Shown here in pieces: positions 1-7,361 of a stretch of 64,000 nucleotides of DNA; within the stretch, counting starts at the first letter, position 1; every line of letters begins with the position of its first letter. The DNA comes from Afipia massiliensis (lineage in GTDB: Bacteria > Pseudomonadota > Alphaproteobacteria > Rhizobiales > Xanthobacteraceae), in the NCBI RefSeq assembly GCF_001006325.2, contig NZ_LBIA02000001.1:3907501-3971500 (forward strand). The letters are read 5' to 3'. The position numbers were made by a program, and so were the translations under genes. The notes beneath the pieces are model-generated. The model made no database searches. It was not told where the DNA came from and saw only the letters and a program-made list of their open reading frames with translations.

Positions 1-626
1 TGAAAATGCCAGTCGCGGGCATACCGCCTTGTATCGAGAATTTCCTGCGGATCGATGCCCGCGGTCGATGTGCCGGTGACGTTGCGGATATTGTCCGCGC
101 CGGAACCGCGCGAGCACAGTCCGAGGTCCTGAAGGCCTTCGATGACGTTGATGGCGTTCTTTGGCTCGATTTCGCGAAGCTGGAGATTGGCGCGCGTTGT
201 CACATGGGCATAGGGCCCGCCGAAATTCTCCGCAATGTCCGCGACGCCCGCGAACTGCCAGTGCTTCAGGATGCCGTTCGGAATGCGAAGACGGCACATG
301 TAGGACGCCTGCGTCGGCGCGACGTAGAAAATCCCGTAATAGCGCCAGCGGAAATTGTCCTGCGGCTTCGGCGCTTCGTTGTTTTCCGCCTGCTTGACCA
401 GTCGCGGATAGGCATCGAACGGATGTTCGTCGCGCTTGAATTTTTCCTGATCGTTGAGTTTGCCGCCCGCGGCGACGGTGCGGTCCTGCGCCTTGAGGTG
501 GATGGCGTCAGGCCCGACCGGTTCGGACTTTGCCGGAGCGTTGGTGCGCGCGACACGTGAGGCAGAGAGGCCCGATACGAATCCTTCGAGATAACGCTTC
601 TGGTCAGGAGAAAAATCGCTGGACAT
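1..626 (-). CDS. nirA: Ferredoxin-type nitrite/sulfite reductase, NirA family (partial, N-terminal part)
   Basis: The frame is open from the ATG at 626 to the left edge, giving about 208 residues; the C-terminus lies outside the window. After a polar N-terminus (MSSDFSPDQKRYLEGF) comes the first ferrodoxin-like half-domain of nitrite/sulfite reductases, with WRYYGIFYVAPTQASYMCR and a later NVTGTSTAGID motif. The siroheme/4Fe-4S cysteines would lie in the missing part. These enzymes reduce nitrite to ammonia by six electrons in the cytoplasm. It begins 3 bp after the upstream oxidoreductase and is the last visible gene of the nrtA-nrtB-nrtC operon, so assimilatory nitrite reduction is the natural role. 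A sulfite reductase cannot be excluded from the N-terminus alone, but the nitrate-transport context argues against it. Confidence 0.85.
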   Translation of the reverse strand, partial: MSSDFSPDQKRYLEGFVSGLSASRVARTNAPAKSEPVGPDAIHLKAQDRTVAAGGKLNDQEKFKRDEHPFDAYPRLVKQAENNEAPKPQDNFRWRYYGIFYVAPTQASYMCRLRIPNGILKHWQFAGVADIAENFGGPYAHVTTRANLQLREIEPKNAINVIEGLQDLGLCSRGSGADNIRNVTGTSTAGIDPQEILDTRRYARDWHF

Positions 627-629
627 GTC

Positions 630-1844
630 TCATGCGGCCTTCGGTTGTGCGAGCGCGCGGCCAAACATCATGTCGCCGCGGATCGCTTCGATGGACGCCG
701 TTGTCCTGATCAGTTCGAGGTACCAGAGCGCGTCCTGCGTATCGCCGACCAGGACCGCTCCCGTGAGGCGGCCGTCGGCCACCACAAGTTTCTTGTAGGT
801 GCCACGCCGTTCGTCATTGAACACAAGCGTGTCGGTGTCGGTTTCACCGAGAAAATCGCCAGCCGAAAACACGCTGACGCCCGAGACTTTGAGGTTGGTG
901 GAAACAACGCTGCCGGTGTACTGCGCCGAACGCCCCGCAAGGTGATCGGCCAGCACGCGGGCCTGCTCATAGGCGGGCTCGACAAGCCCGTAACACGTTC
1001 CGCGATGTTCGGCGCATTCGCCGAGCGCGAACACGTCGGCATGGCCGGTCCGTAACTGGTCATCGACGACGATGCCGCGATTGACCGGCACGCCGGCCTC
1101 TTTCGCCAGTGTGACGTTCGGCCGGATACCCGCGGCGAAGACCACGGCGTCGGCAGCAATCGTCCGCCCATCCGAAAGCTCGATGCCCTGCGTCGTATCC
1201 TCGCCGATGATCTGCTTGGTGTTGGCGCCAAGCAGAACTTCGATGCCCTTGCTCTCGACCAGCCGCTTCAGCAGCGCCGCCGCCGGCGCATCGAGCTGCC
1301 GCTCCATCAGGCGGTCCATCAGATGCAGCAGCGTCACCCTGGAGCCGGCCTTGGCGAGGCCATAGGCCGCTTCAAGGCCGAGCAATCCGCCGCCGACCAC
1401 CACGACACGCTTCTTCTCACGCGCAAGCTTGAGCAGAAGATCGACGTCGCGGCTGTCCCGGAACGTATGGACGCCCGGCAGGTCCGCGCCGGGCACATTC
1501 AGCCGGATCGCCGTCGAGCCGGTCGCGATGACCACTTTCGAGAACGGAACCGCCGCGCCGTTCGCGAGGTGAACCGTGCGCGCGTTCAGGTCGATCGAAT
1601 TGGCGGCGCAGCCATAGGTCAGCGTCACGCCGCGGTCGCGCCACCAGGATGCCGACCGCAACTCGATGTCCTGCGACGTGGTCTCGCCCGCCAGCACCGA
1701 CGACAACAGCACCCGATTGTAGGCGAGCCTCGGTTCGTCGCCGATCACGGCGATGGCGTAGCGGCCGAGCGCGCGCTTCGCCATCTCATCGACGAAGCGA
1801 GCGGCGGCCATTCCGTTACCGATGATGACAAGAGGTTCGCTCAT
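630..1844 (-). CDS. NAD(P)/FAD-dependent oxidoreductase of the nitrite-reductase type
   Basis: 404-residue pyridine-nucleotide disulfide oxidoreductase with two Rossmann folds. An N-terminal FAD-binding motif VIIGNGMAAARF is at about residue 6, and an NAD(P)-binding motif VVVVGGGLLGLEAAYGL at about residue 147. A second FAD motif, DVFALGECAEHRG, lies near residue 265. The fold matches the N-terminal flavin part of NirB and rubredoxin-type reductases, without the siroheme part. A good Shine-Dalgarno (AGGAG, 6 nt) precedes the ATG. It sits between the transporter ATPase gene (9 bp upstream) and nirA (3 bp downstream). Inference: it passes electrons from NAD(P)H to the adjacent NirA-type nitrite reductase or to the nitrate reductase expected beyond the left edge. 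Confidence 0.85.
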   Translation of the reverse strand: MSEPLVIIGNGMAAARFVDEMAKRALGRYAIAVIGDEPRLAYNRVLLSSVLAGETTSQDIELRSASWWRDRGVTLTYGCAANSIDLNARTVHLANGAAVPFSKVVIATGSTAIRLNVPGADLPGVHTFRDSRDVDLLLKLAREKKRVVVVGGGLLGLEAAYGLAKAGSRVTLLHLMDRLMERQLDAPAAALLKRLVESKGIEVLLGANTKQIIGEDTTQGIELSDGRTIAADAVVFAAGIRPNVTLAKEAGVPVNRGIVVDDQLRTGHADVFALGECAEHRGTCYGLVEPAYEQARVLADHLAGRSAQYTGSVVSTNLKVSGVSVFSAGDFLGETDTDTLVFNDERRGTYKKLVVADGRLTGAVLVGDTQDALWYLELIRTTASIEAIRGDMMFGRALAQPKAA

Positions 1845-1853
1845 GCCGCGCTC

Positions 1854-2645
1854 CTAAGCCGCCTCGACGAACCGATGACGCTCATAAAGGAACTCAAGCA
1901 CGCGCTGACGGCACTTGAGGTAGATCGGGTTGGCGGCAAGTTCGAGCCGCTTGCGCGGATGCGGCAGCGGCACTTCGAGCACCTCGCCGATCCGTGCGCT
2001 CGGACCGTTGGTCATCATCACGATGCGGTTCGAGAGCAGCACGGCTTCGTCAACGTCGTGCGTGATCATCATCACAGTGTTGTTGAGCTTCTGGTGCAGC
2101 GCCATCACCGAGTCCTGGAGATGGGCGCGGGTCAGCGCATCGAGCGCGCCGAACGGCTCATCGAGCAGCAGTACTTTCGGCTCCATCGCCAGCGCGCGGG
2201 CGATGCCGACGCGCTGCTTCATGCCGCCCGAGATTTCCGAAGGGCGCTTGTCCTTCGCGTGAGTCATCTGCACGAGGTTGAGGTTGTGCATCACCCACTC
2301 GTCGCGCTCGGCGCGGCTCTTGGTCTTGCTGAACACCTTGTCGACGCCGAGACGGACGTTGTCATAGACCGTCAGCCACGGCAGCAGGCTGTGGTTCTGG
2401 AACACCACGGCGCGATCCGGCCCCGGCGAATTCACCTCGCGGTCCTCGAGCAGCACGCCGCCCTGCGTGGCATTCGTCAGCCCGGCGACGATGTTGAGCA
2501 GCGTGGACTTGCCGCAGCCGGAGTGGCCGATGATCGAAACGTAGTCGCCCTTCTCCACGATCAGGTTGATGTCCTTGAGGACCTCGCTCTGCGTCGAGCC
2601 GCGGGTGAAGACCTTATCGACGTGGTCAATCTTGAGATAAGCCAT
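1854..2645 (-). CDS. nrtC: Nitrate ABC transporter ATP-binding protein
   Basis: 263-residue ABC ATPase of the nitrate/sulfonate/taurine group. Walker A is GHSGCGKST at about residue 42, the signature is SGGMKQR, and Walker B is VLLLDEPFGALDAL. The H-loop is MMITHDVDEAV. It lacks the solute-binding-like C-terminal extension of cyanobacterial NrtC, so it corresponds to a single-domain ATPase. Two ATGs two codons apart compete. I chose the inner one (2645, MAYLKIDHV) because GGAG lies 7 nt before it and only 1-2 nt before the outer one at 2651. It drives nitrate import with NrtB and NrtA. The long double-hairpin repeat ends 13 bp before this start. Confidence 0.92.
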   Translation of the reverse strand: MAYLKIDHVDKVFTRGSTQSEVLKDINLIVEKGDYVSIIGHSGCGKSTLLNIVAGLTNATQGGVLLEDREVNSPGPDRAVVFQNHSLLPWLTVYDNVRLGVDKVFSKTKSRAERDEWVMHNLNLVQMTHAKDKRPSEISGGMKQRVGIARALAMEPKVLLLDEPFGALDALTRAHLQDSVMALHQKLNNTVMMITHDVDEAVLLSNRIVMMTNGPSARIGEVLEVPLPHPRKRLELAANPIYLKCRQRVLEFLYERHRFVEAA

Positions 2646-2657
2646 TGTCATTCTCCG

Positions 2658-2822
2658 CTAGTGTCCCGTATCCGACGTTCGCTTCACTCCGCAGCGCCTT
2701 CCGAGCGAACGTCGGATACGAAAGGACACTAGCAAGTTATAATTCTAGTGATCCTTTGGTTCTGACATTCGTAAAAGTGCCTGCGCAAGATTGTGATACG
2801 AATGTCAGAACAGGATCACTAG
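2658..2822. repeat. Two-hairpin repeat element, copy A (nrtB-nrtC spacer)
   Basis: Two long imperfect palindromes lie side by side. Hairpin 1 pairs 2658-2683 with 2704-2732, with a 3-nt bulge (aaa, 2721-2723) on the right arm. Hairpin 2 pairs 2745-2771 with 2799-2822, with a 3-nt bulge on the left arm. The left arm of hairpin 2 contains tcctttggttctgacattcg, identical in copy B at 32531-32550. Copy B has the same architecture and bulge positions, but different arm sequences that still pair internally. The right end supplies the TAG stop of nrtB. I cannot attach a known family name. Confidence 0.9.
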
Positions 2823-3727
2823 CTTGCCTGCGCGCCGCGCGTTGCGATGTTCGCAACGAAGGCCACGATGCGGTCGAGTACAAATCCGACGACGCCGATG
2901 TAGGCGAGCGCCACGAAGATGTCGGACAGCCGCGATGAATTCCACGCGTCCCAGATGAAGAAGCCGATGCCGACGCCGCCCGTGAGCATTTCAGCGGCGA
3001 CGATGGCGAGCCACGACAGGCCGATGCCGATGCGAAGACCTGTGAAGATGTACGGCGCGGCCGACGGGATCATGATCTTCCAGAAGAACTCGAGTTGGTT
3101 CAGCCGGACCACGGCGGCGACGTTGCGGTAATCCTGCGGAATGTTGCGGATGCCGACGGCGGTGTTGATGATGATCGGCCAGATCGAGGTGATGAAGATC
3201 ACGAAGATCGCCGAGGGATTGCTGTCGCGGAACGCCGCCAGCGAAATCGGCAGCCAGGCCAGCGGCGGCACGGTGCGCATCACCTGAAAGATCGGATCGA
3301 GACCGCGCATCGCCCAGATCGACTGGCCGATGATCGCGCCGACAAGCACGCCTACGACGCTCGCAAGGCCGAAGCCGACGGCGACGCGCTGCAACGAGGT
3401 CATGACGCGCCAGCCGAGACCGATGTCCTGCGGTCCATTGACGAAAAACGGATCTACGATCAGATCCTTGGCGTCGGCCCAGATCCGCGACGGCGACGGC
3501 AGCGTCGCGCCCGGCTTCATGCAGAGGATCTGCCAGATGCCGAAGATCAGCACGAGCATGATGAACGGCGGAATGACGCGCGCCGCCAGCGCCCGCAAAT
3601 TGGGAGACAGCGTATCCGTCACAAAGTTGCGGGATGATTTCGGCAGCGAAACCACGGCGGCGGTCGCCGCCGGTGCCGCTGCGGCGGCTGAAACTGTGCT
3701 GGTGGTTTTGGCGAGCGGCATGTTCAT
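2819..3727 (-). CDS. nrtB: Nitrate ABC transporter permease
   Basis: 302-residue inner-membrane permease of the nitrate/sulfonate/bicarbonate family. After an Ala/Thr-rich cytoplasmic N-terminus, a first hydrophobic helix (LVLIFGIWQILCM) is followed by the typical six-helix core. The ATPase-contact region is around NQLEFFWKIMIPSAAPYIFT (an EAA-type loop). The ATG at 3727 has GAGG 7-8 nt upstream. The stop codon TAG lies inside the CTAG end of the flanking palindromic element, so the last residues (QAS) were probably set or trimmed by insertion of that element. It forms the membrane pore for NrtA-delivered nitrate. Confidence 0.93.
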   Translation of the reverse strand: MNMPLAKTTSTVSAAAAAPAATAAVVSLPKSSRNFVTDTLSPNLRALAARVIPPFIMLVLIFGIWQILCMKPGATLPSPSRIWADAKDLIVDPFFVNGPQDIGLGWRVMTSLQRVAVGFGLASVVGVLVGAIIGQSIWAMRGLDPIFQVMRTVPPLAWLPISLAAFRDSNPSAIFVIFITSIWPIIINTAVGIRNIPQDYRNVAAVVRLNQLEFFWKIMIPSAAPYIFTGLRIGIGLSWLAIVAAEMLTGGVGIGFFIWDAWNSSRLSDIFVALAYIGVVGFVLDRIVAFVANIATRGAQAS

Positions 3728-3787
3728 GAGATTGCCTCGGTTCTGTTAGGTGCGAGGCCGCCCCTGCGTGGGGCGGCCCGCAGGATC

Positions 3788-5119
3788 TCAGGCTTCGATA
3801 CGCTTGATCGACAAACTCTTGAGGTACGCCGACGGATTTTCGGGATCGAAGACCTTGCCGTCGAAGAAGGTTTCCTTGCCGCGCGACGTGCTGGCCGGAA
3901 TGTCGGCCGCGGCAACGCCGAGCGCCTTCGCCGCCGATTTCCAGATGTCCTCGCGGTTGACCTTGTCGACCAGCGCCTTGACGTCCGTCGTCGGCTCGAA
4001 CTTGCCCCAGCGGATGTCTTCGGTGACGAACCATGCGTCATGGCTCTTGAACGGGTAGGACGCATGGTCCTGCCAGAACTTCATGAACTGCTTGGTGCCC
4101 TTCTCGACGCGGCCGTTGCCGTAGTTAATGTCGCCGTTGGCGCGGCCGATGATGTCGGCGACCGGCACGTTGAACCACTGACGGCGTCCGACGATCTCGG
4201 ACATCTCGGCGCGGTTCGCGGGCTTGTCGCACCACTGCTGCGCTTCCATCACGGCCATCAGGATGGCTTGCGTCGCCTTGGGATATTTGTCGGCATATTC
4301 GGCGCGGATACCGAGCGCCTTCTCCGGATGCTTCGCCCAGATTTCGCCGGTCGAGCACGCCGAGAAGCCGATCCCCTGATTGACGAGTTGTTCGCCCCAC
4401 GGCTCGCCGACGCAGAACGCGTCCATGTTGCCGACCTTCATGTTAGCCACCATCTGCGGCGGCGGAACGACGATGGTCGAGACGTCCTTGTCGGGGTCGA
4501 TGCCGCCGGCTGCCAGCCAGTAGCGAATCCAGAGGTCATGCGTGCCGCCCGGGAAGGTCATCGCGACCTTCACTTCCTTGCCTTCAGCCCTCTTCTTGGC
4601 GAATGCTTCCTTCAGTGCGGACGCATCCGCCGTGACCTTGAGATTCTTGTAGTCGTTGGAAACCGAGATGGCCTGCGCATCGAGATTGAGGCGCGACAGG
4701 ATGTACATCGGCGTCGGCACGTTGTTCTGCGTCACCTTGCCGGCCGAGATCAGGTAAGGCATCGGCGTCAGGATGTGCGCGCCATCGATGCCGTTCTTCT
4801 CGCCGCCTAGCACGAGGTTGTCGCGCGTCGCGCCCCACGAGGCCTGCTTGTTGACCTCGACGTCCGGCACGCCGTGCTTGGCAAACAGCCCCTTCTCTTT
4901 CGCGATCACCAGCGGCGACGCATCCATCAGAGCGATGTACCCGAAGATTGCCTTGGTCACTTCCGGTCCGGCGGTCTGCGCGAACGCACCACCGGGGAAA
5001 TTCAGCCGCGCGGCGGCCAGCAGGGCCGCTGTTCCAGCACCCGCCTTGAGCAATGCGCGGCGGCTCATCTTGCGGTTGATCGTCATTTCCCCTTTGCCCT
5101 CTTTGGTGGTCCTGGTCAT
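3788..5119 (-). CDS. nrtA: Nitrate-binding periplasmic protein with Tat signal
   Basis: 443-residue CmpA/NrtA-family solute-binding protein. The N-terminus carries a twin-arginine signal (SRRALLKAGAGTAALLAAA) with cleavage expected after GGAFA. The mature part has NrtA-type segments: IFGYIALMDASPLVIAKEKG, then YWLAAGGIDPDKDV and FCVGEPWGEQLV. It captures nitrate or nitrite in the periplasm for NrtBC. The start is uncertain: the ATG at 5119 has AAAGGA about 11 nt upstream, while the ATG at 5086 (MTINRKMSRR) gives a tighter Tat leader with GAGGG 10 nt upstream. It is the first gene after the terminator-bearing leader, so its expression and that of the genes below should depend on NasT antitermination. 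Confidence 0.93.
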   Translation of the reverse strand: MTRTTKEGKGEMTINRKMSRRALLKAGAGTAALLAAARLNFPGGAFAQTAGPEVTKAIFGYIALMDASPLVIAKEKGLFAKHGVPDVEVNKQASWGATRDNLVLGGEKNGIDGAHILTPMPYLISAGKVTQNNVPTPMYILSRLNLDAQAISVSNDYKNLKVTADASALKEAFAKKRAEGKEVKVAMTFPGGTHDLWIRYWLAAGGIDPDKDVSTIVVPPPQMVANMKVGNMDAFCVGEPWGEQLVNQGIGFSACSTGEIWAKHPEKALGIRAEYADKYPKATQAILMAVMEAQQWCDKPANRAEMSEIVGRRQWFNVPVADIIGRANGDINYGNGRVEKGTKQFMKFWQDHASYPFKSHDAWFVTEDIRWGKFEPTTDVKALVDKVNREDIWKSAAKALGVAAADIPASTSRGKETFFDGKVFDPENPSAYLKSLSIKRIEA

Positions 5120-5210
5120 CGTGTCTGGTGTCCTTTCGACGGTGTCGTTGTCCGGTTGCCGTTGTCAGTCGCCGTTCTCAGTCGCTTGGCTCAGTTCCCC
5201 GTCGTCCAAA

Positions 5211-5310
5211 CAAAAAGCCGCCCCCGAGGTGCGCGGGATGCGTGCTCCTCGAGACAGCGGCGGTGCTGCTTGGTCCATCGGTGGACCCGTAGGCCTTCGT
5301 CGCGGCCTGC
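5211..5310 (-). promoter_or_regulatory. nrtA leader RNA with ANTAR (NasT) target hairpin
   Basis: Read on the minus strand, the RNA downstream of the sigma-54-type promoter has three parts. First is an AGGCC/GGCCU hairpin (5308-5291) with an 8-nt loop. Second is a GGUCC/GGACC hairpin (5287-5272) whose six-base loop is ACCGAU, with A at loop position 1 and G at position 4. Third is an intrinsic terminator (5263-5212). Known biology: ANTAR proteins such as NasT/NasR bind paired hairpins with hexaloops carrying A1 and G4 and prevent leader termination. The nasT gene is next door. The first hairpin does not have the canonical six-base loop, which is the weak point. Confidence 0.75.
5212..5263 (-). 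terminator. Intrinsic terminator in the nrtA leader
   Basis: On the minus strand CCGCC (5263-5259) and CGAGG (5251-5247) pair with CCTCG (5229-5225) and GGCGG (5222-5218 region), followed by C and a TTTTT run (5216-5212). It lies about 95 bp before the nrtA start and about 60 bp after the promoter, so it would stop transcription before the operon unless antitermination occurs. Confidence 0.8.
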
Positions 5311-5319
5311 AGCTAACTA

Positions 5320-5335
5320 TTCAAGGATCGTGCCA
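5320..5335 (-). promoter_or_regulatory. Sigma-54 (-24/-12) promoter for nrtA
   Basis: The minus strand reads TGGCACG-ATCC-TTGAA. This matches the RpoN consensus TGGCACG-N4-TTGCW at every -24 base and at TTG of the -12 element, with correct spacing. Transcription would start near 5308, just before the leader hairpins. Sigma-54 use implies NtrC-type activation under nitrogen limitation. Confidence 0.78.
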
Positions 5336-5399
5336 GTCGCGTGCAGCGCAGCAAATCCATGTTTTTCAGGGGTTTGAGGCGATGCCTTAATATGAAGCA

Positions 5400-5415
5400 G
5401 GCCGCCGGTGCGGCC
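5400..5415 (-). terminator. Hairpin after nasS
   Basis: A perfect 6-bp stem (GGCCGC / GCGGCC) with a 4-nt loop lies about 75 bp after the nasS stop. There is no clear U-run, so it may be a weak terminator or simply an RNA 3' stabiliser that separates nasTS from the nrtA promoter. Confidence 0.4.
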
Positions 5416-5438
5416 TCTCCAAATGGCAAATGCCCACA

Positions 5439-5457
5439 TTTTGCGCGGCGCACAAAA
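5439..5457. promoter_or_regulatory. Candidate NtrC-type upstream palindrome
   Basis: An imperfect palindrome, TTTTGCGC ... GCGCACAAAA, lies about 105-120 bp upstream of the -24 element, where sigma-54 enhancers usually sit. It only loosely resembles the TGCACC-N5-GGTGCA NtrC site, so the call is tentative. Confidence 0.3.
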
Positions 5458-5488
5458 ATTGGGCAGACGTAATTCGCAGGTATCGTGG

Positions 5489-6661
5489 TCAGGAAAAACG
5501 GCGTCCGATCGTCACGGATCCGAGGTGCGCGGCGATGTCATTGGCATCGAACCGCGCGCCGTCGAAGGCCCCCACGCCATCCGTCACGGCGTGCGCAGAC
5601 CCGGCCGATGCGCCGAGGGCGGCGTCATACAAATCGGGCCGGAACACCTTCTTGGCCCGCTCCAGAGCTTCCGGCGAATAGGCAACCTGCCCCCATCGGA
5701 CCATCTGGGCATAAAGCCATGCCGCCTGCACGGGATCGGGCCGGGCCGCCCCTTCGCGTCCGACCAGCAGATAGCGCTCGCTTTGCCGCATCGTACCGTC
5801 CGGGGAGATTTTCATGCGGCCGTCGAGCGTCCGCCGGATCACCTCGGGATTGACGTCGATCCGGTCCGGCATTGCGAGAATGCGCGCGACCTCCTCCCGG
5901 TTGTCCGGGCTCTCGATGAAATTCGCGGCCTGACCATGGGCGCGGGTGAGCCTTGCGAGAACGTCCGGGTTCTCCAGCGCCCACTTCTCGCGGACCGCCA
6001 GCACCTTTTCCGCTGCTCTCTCCAGAATGTCCGACACGAAATGCAGGATGTGCCCGACGCCGAGATCGACCGCGACCGAATTCCACGGTGCGCCGACGCA
6101 GAAGGCATCGACATGGCCGCTGGCGAGACTGTCCACCATGAAAGGCGGCGGCAGCACCACCAGCCGCACATCCTCATCCGGATCGACGCCGCCGGCCGCC
6201 ATCCAGAACCGGAGTTGATAGTTGTGGGTTGAGAACGGAAACGTCATGCCGAAGGTCAGCGGTTCGCCGCCGGCCTTGCGACGGGCCGTAACCACGCGCG
6301 CCAGCGCCTTCGCGGTCACCATCGGATCGAGCGGATCGCCGTCCGCCTCGCCCATGATCGCCGCATACAGCGCAGGCGATACCGTGATCGCATTGCCGTT
6401 CAGGCCGAGATTAAAGGGCGCAACGATTGGCACCTTGACCTGCGACAGGCCGAGCGTCGATGCGATGGCAACCGGCGCCAGCAGATGCGCGGCATCGAAC
6501 AGGCCGATATTGAGCTTGTCGCGGACGTTCGACCACGACACCTCGCGCACCAGCGTCACGTCGAGGCCTTCAGCGGCGGTGAAGCCCTTGTCGACGGCGA
6601 CAATCAGCGCTGCGGCATCGACAAGCGGAATGAAACCGATCGTGAGCGGTCTACTGGTCAT
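5489..6661 (-). CDS. nasS: NasS nitrate sensor (cytoplasmic NrtA-like protein)
   Basis: 390-residue NrtA/CmpA-like protein without any signal peptide; it starts MTSRPLTIGFIPLVDAAALI. This is what distinguishes NasS regulators from the periplasmic NrtA. Shared family segments include MAAGGVDPDEDVRLVVLPPPF and FCVGAPWNSVAVDLG. The ATG at 6661 overlaps the nasT stop (ATGA). A longer upstream open frame exists, but it is only the antisense-type continuation through nasT and was rejected. Known biology from Azotobacter, Paracoccus and Bradyrhizobium: NasS holds NasT inactive and releases it when nitrate or nitrite binds. Confidence 0.9.
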   Translation of the reverse strand: MTSRPLTIGFIPLVDAAALIVAVDKGFTAAEGLDVTLVREVSWSNVRDKLNIGLFDAAHLLAPVAIASTLGLSQVKVPIVAPFNLGLNGNAITVSPALYAAIMGEADGDPLDPMVTAKALARVVTARRKAGGEPLTFGMTFPFSTHNYQLRFWMAAGGVDPDEDVRLVVLPPPFMVDSLASGHVDAFCVGAPWNSVAVDLGVGHILHFVSDILERAAEKVLAVREKWALENPDVLARLTRAHGQAANFIESPDNREEVARILAMPDRIDVNPEVIRRTLDGRMKISPDGTMRQSERYLLVGREGAARPDPVQAAWLYAQMVRWGQVAYSPEALERAKKVFRPDLYDAALGASAGSAHAVTDGVGAFDGARFDANDIAAHLGSVTIGRRFS

Positions 6662-7248
6662 TTCAACATCTCCGCCGCGGTGATGATCGATTGGGCGATT
6701 TCGCCGATCTTCTTTTTCTCGCGCATGGCGGTCGAGCGGATCAGCACGTAGGCCTCCTCCTCGGAGAGGCCCTTCAGCTTCATCAGCACGCCCTTGGCGC
6801 GATCGAGAATCTTGCGGTCCTCGAGCGCCGATTTGGTGCGGTCCAGTTCGTCCTGCAACTTGGCGAAGGCGTTGAAGCGCGAAATGCACAGATCGAGGAT
6901 CGGCTTGATCCGCTCCTTCTTCAGGCCATCGACGATATAGGCCGACACCCCCGCCTCGACCGACTGCTGGATCGATGCGGCGTCGCTCTGGTCCACGAAC
7001 ATGGCGATCGGCCGCCGCACGGCACGACTGACCTGGAACATCTGTTCCAGAACGTCGCGGCTGGGGTTTTCGAGGTCGATCAGGATGACGTCAGGATCGA
7101 GCGCATAGATTCGCGCCAGGAGATTGTGCATCTCCGGAATGTGCTCGACACTGGTAAAGCCCGCGTCCCGCAACCCTTCCTTCAGGATTGCCGCGCGGAT
7201 CGGGCTTTCGTCGACAATGACGATCTTAAACGACGAATCCGCAGCCAT
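6658..7248 (-). CDS. nasT: NasT ANTAR-domain antiterminator
   Basis: 196 residues. An N-terminal receiver-like domain (KIVIVDESPIRAAILKEGL; candidate aspartate in VILIDLENPSRD) is followed by a helical linker. A C-terminal ANTAR RNA-binding domain runs from about residue 133 (KSALEDRKILDRAKGVLMK) to the end (IAQSIITAAEMLK). It binds leader RNA and blocks terminator formation. It is translationally coupled to nasS through a 4-bp overlap and lies upstream of the hairpin leader of nrtA, its obvious target. A gap of about 110 bp separates it from the divergent rimO, so the promoter should lie there. Confidence 0.93.
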   Translation of the reverse strand: MAADSSFKIVIVDESPIRAAILKEGLRDAGFTSVEHIPEMHNLLARIYALDPDVILIDLENPSRDVLEQMFQVSRAVRRPIAMFVDQSDAASIQQSVEAGVSAYIVDGLKKERIKPILDLCISRFNAFAKLQDELDRTKSALEDRKILDRAKGVLMKLKGLSEEEAYVLIRSTAMREKKKIGEIAQSIITAAEMLK

Positions 7249-7361
7249 TCACACCCACATTCCGGCAAAACAACCCTAGCACGCGTCAGCGATTGGCTTA
7301 AAGCCTTGTATTTATAGGTAATCAGGGATAGCTCCTGCGTTCTCCCAGCAGGTCGGAAGCA

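Noticed and set aside
1323-2732. 469-residue plus-strand frame over the oxidoreductase and nrtC
   Set aside because: Shadow frame rich in His/Arg; both minus-strand proteins have clear family motifs.
6662-6889. 76-residue N-terminal extension of NasS
   Set aside because: It runs through nasT in another frame; NasS homologues begin at the ATGA overlap.
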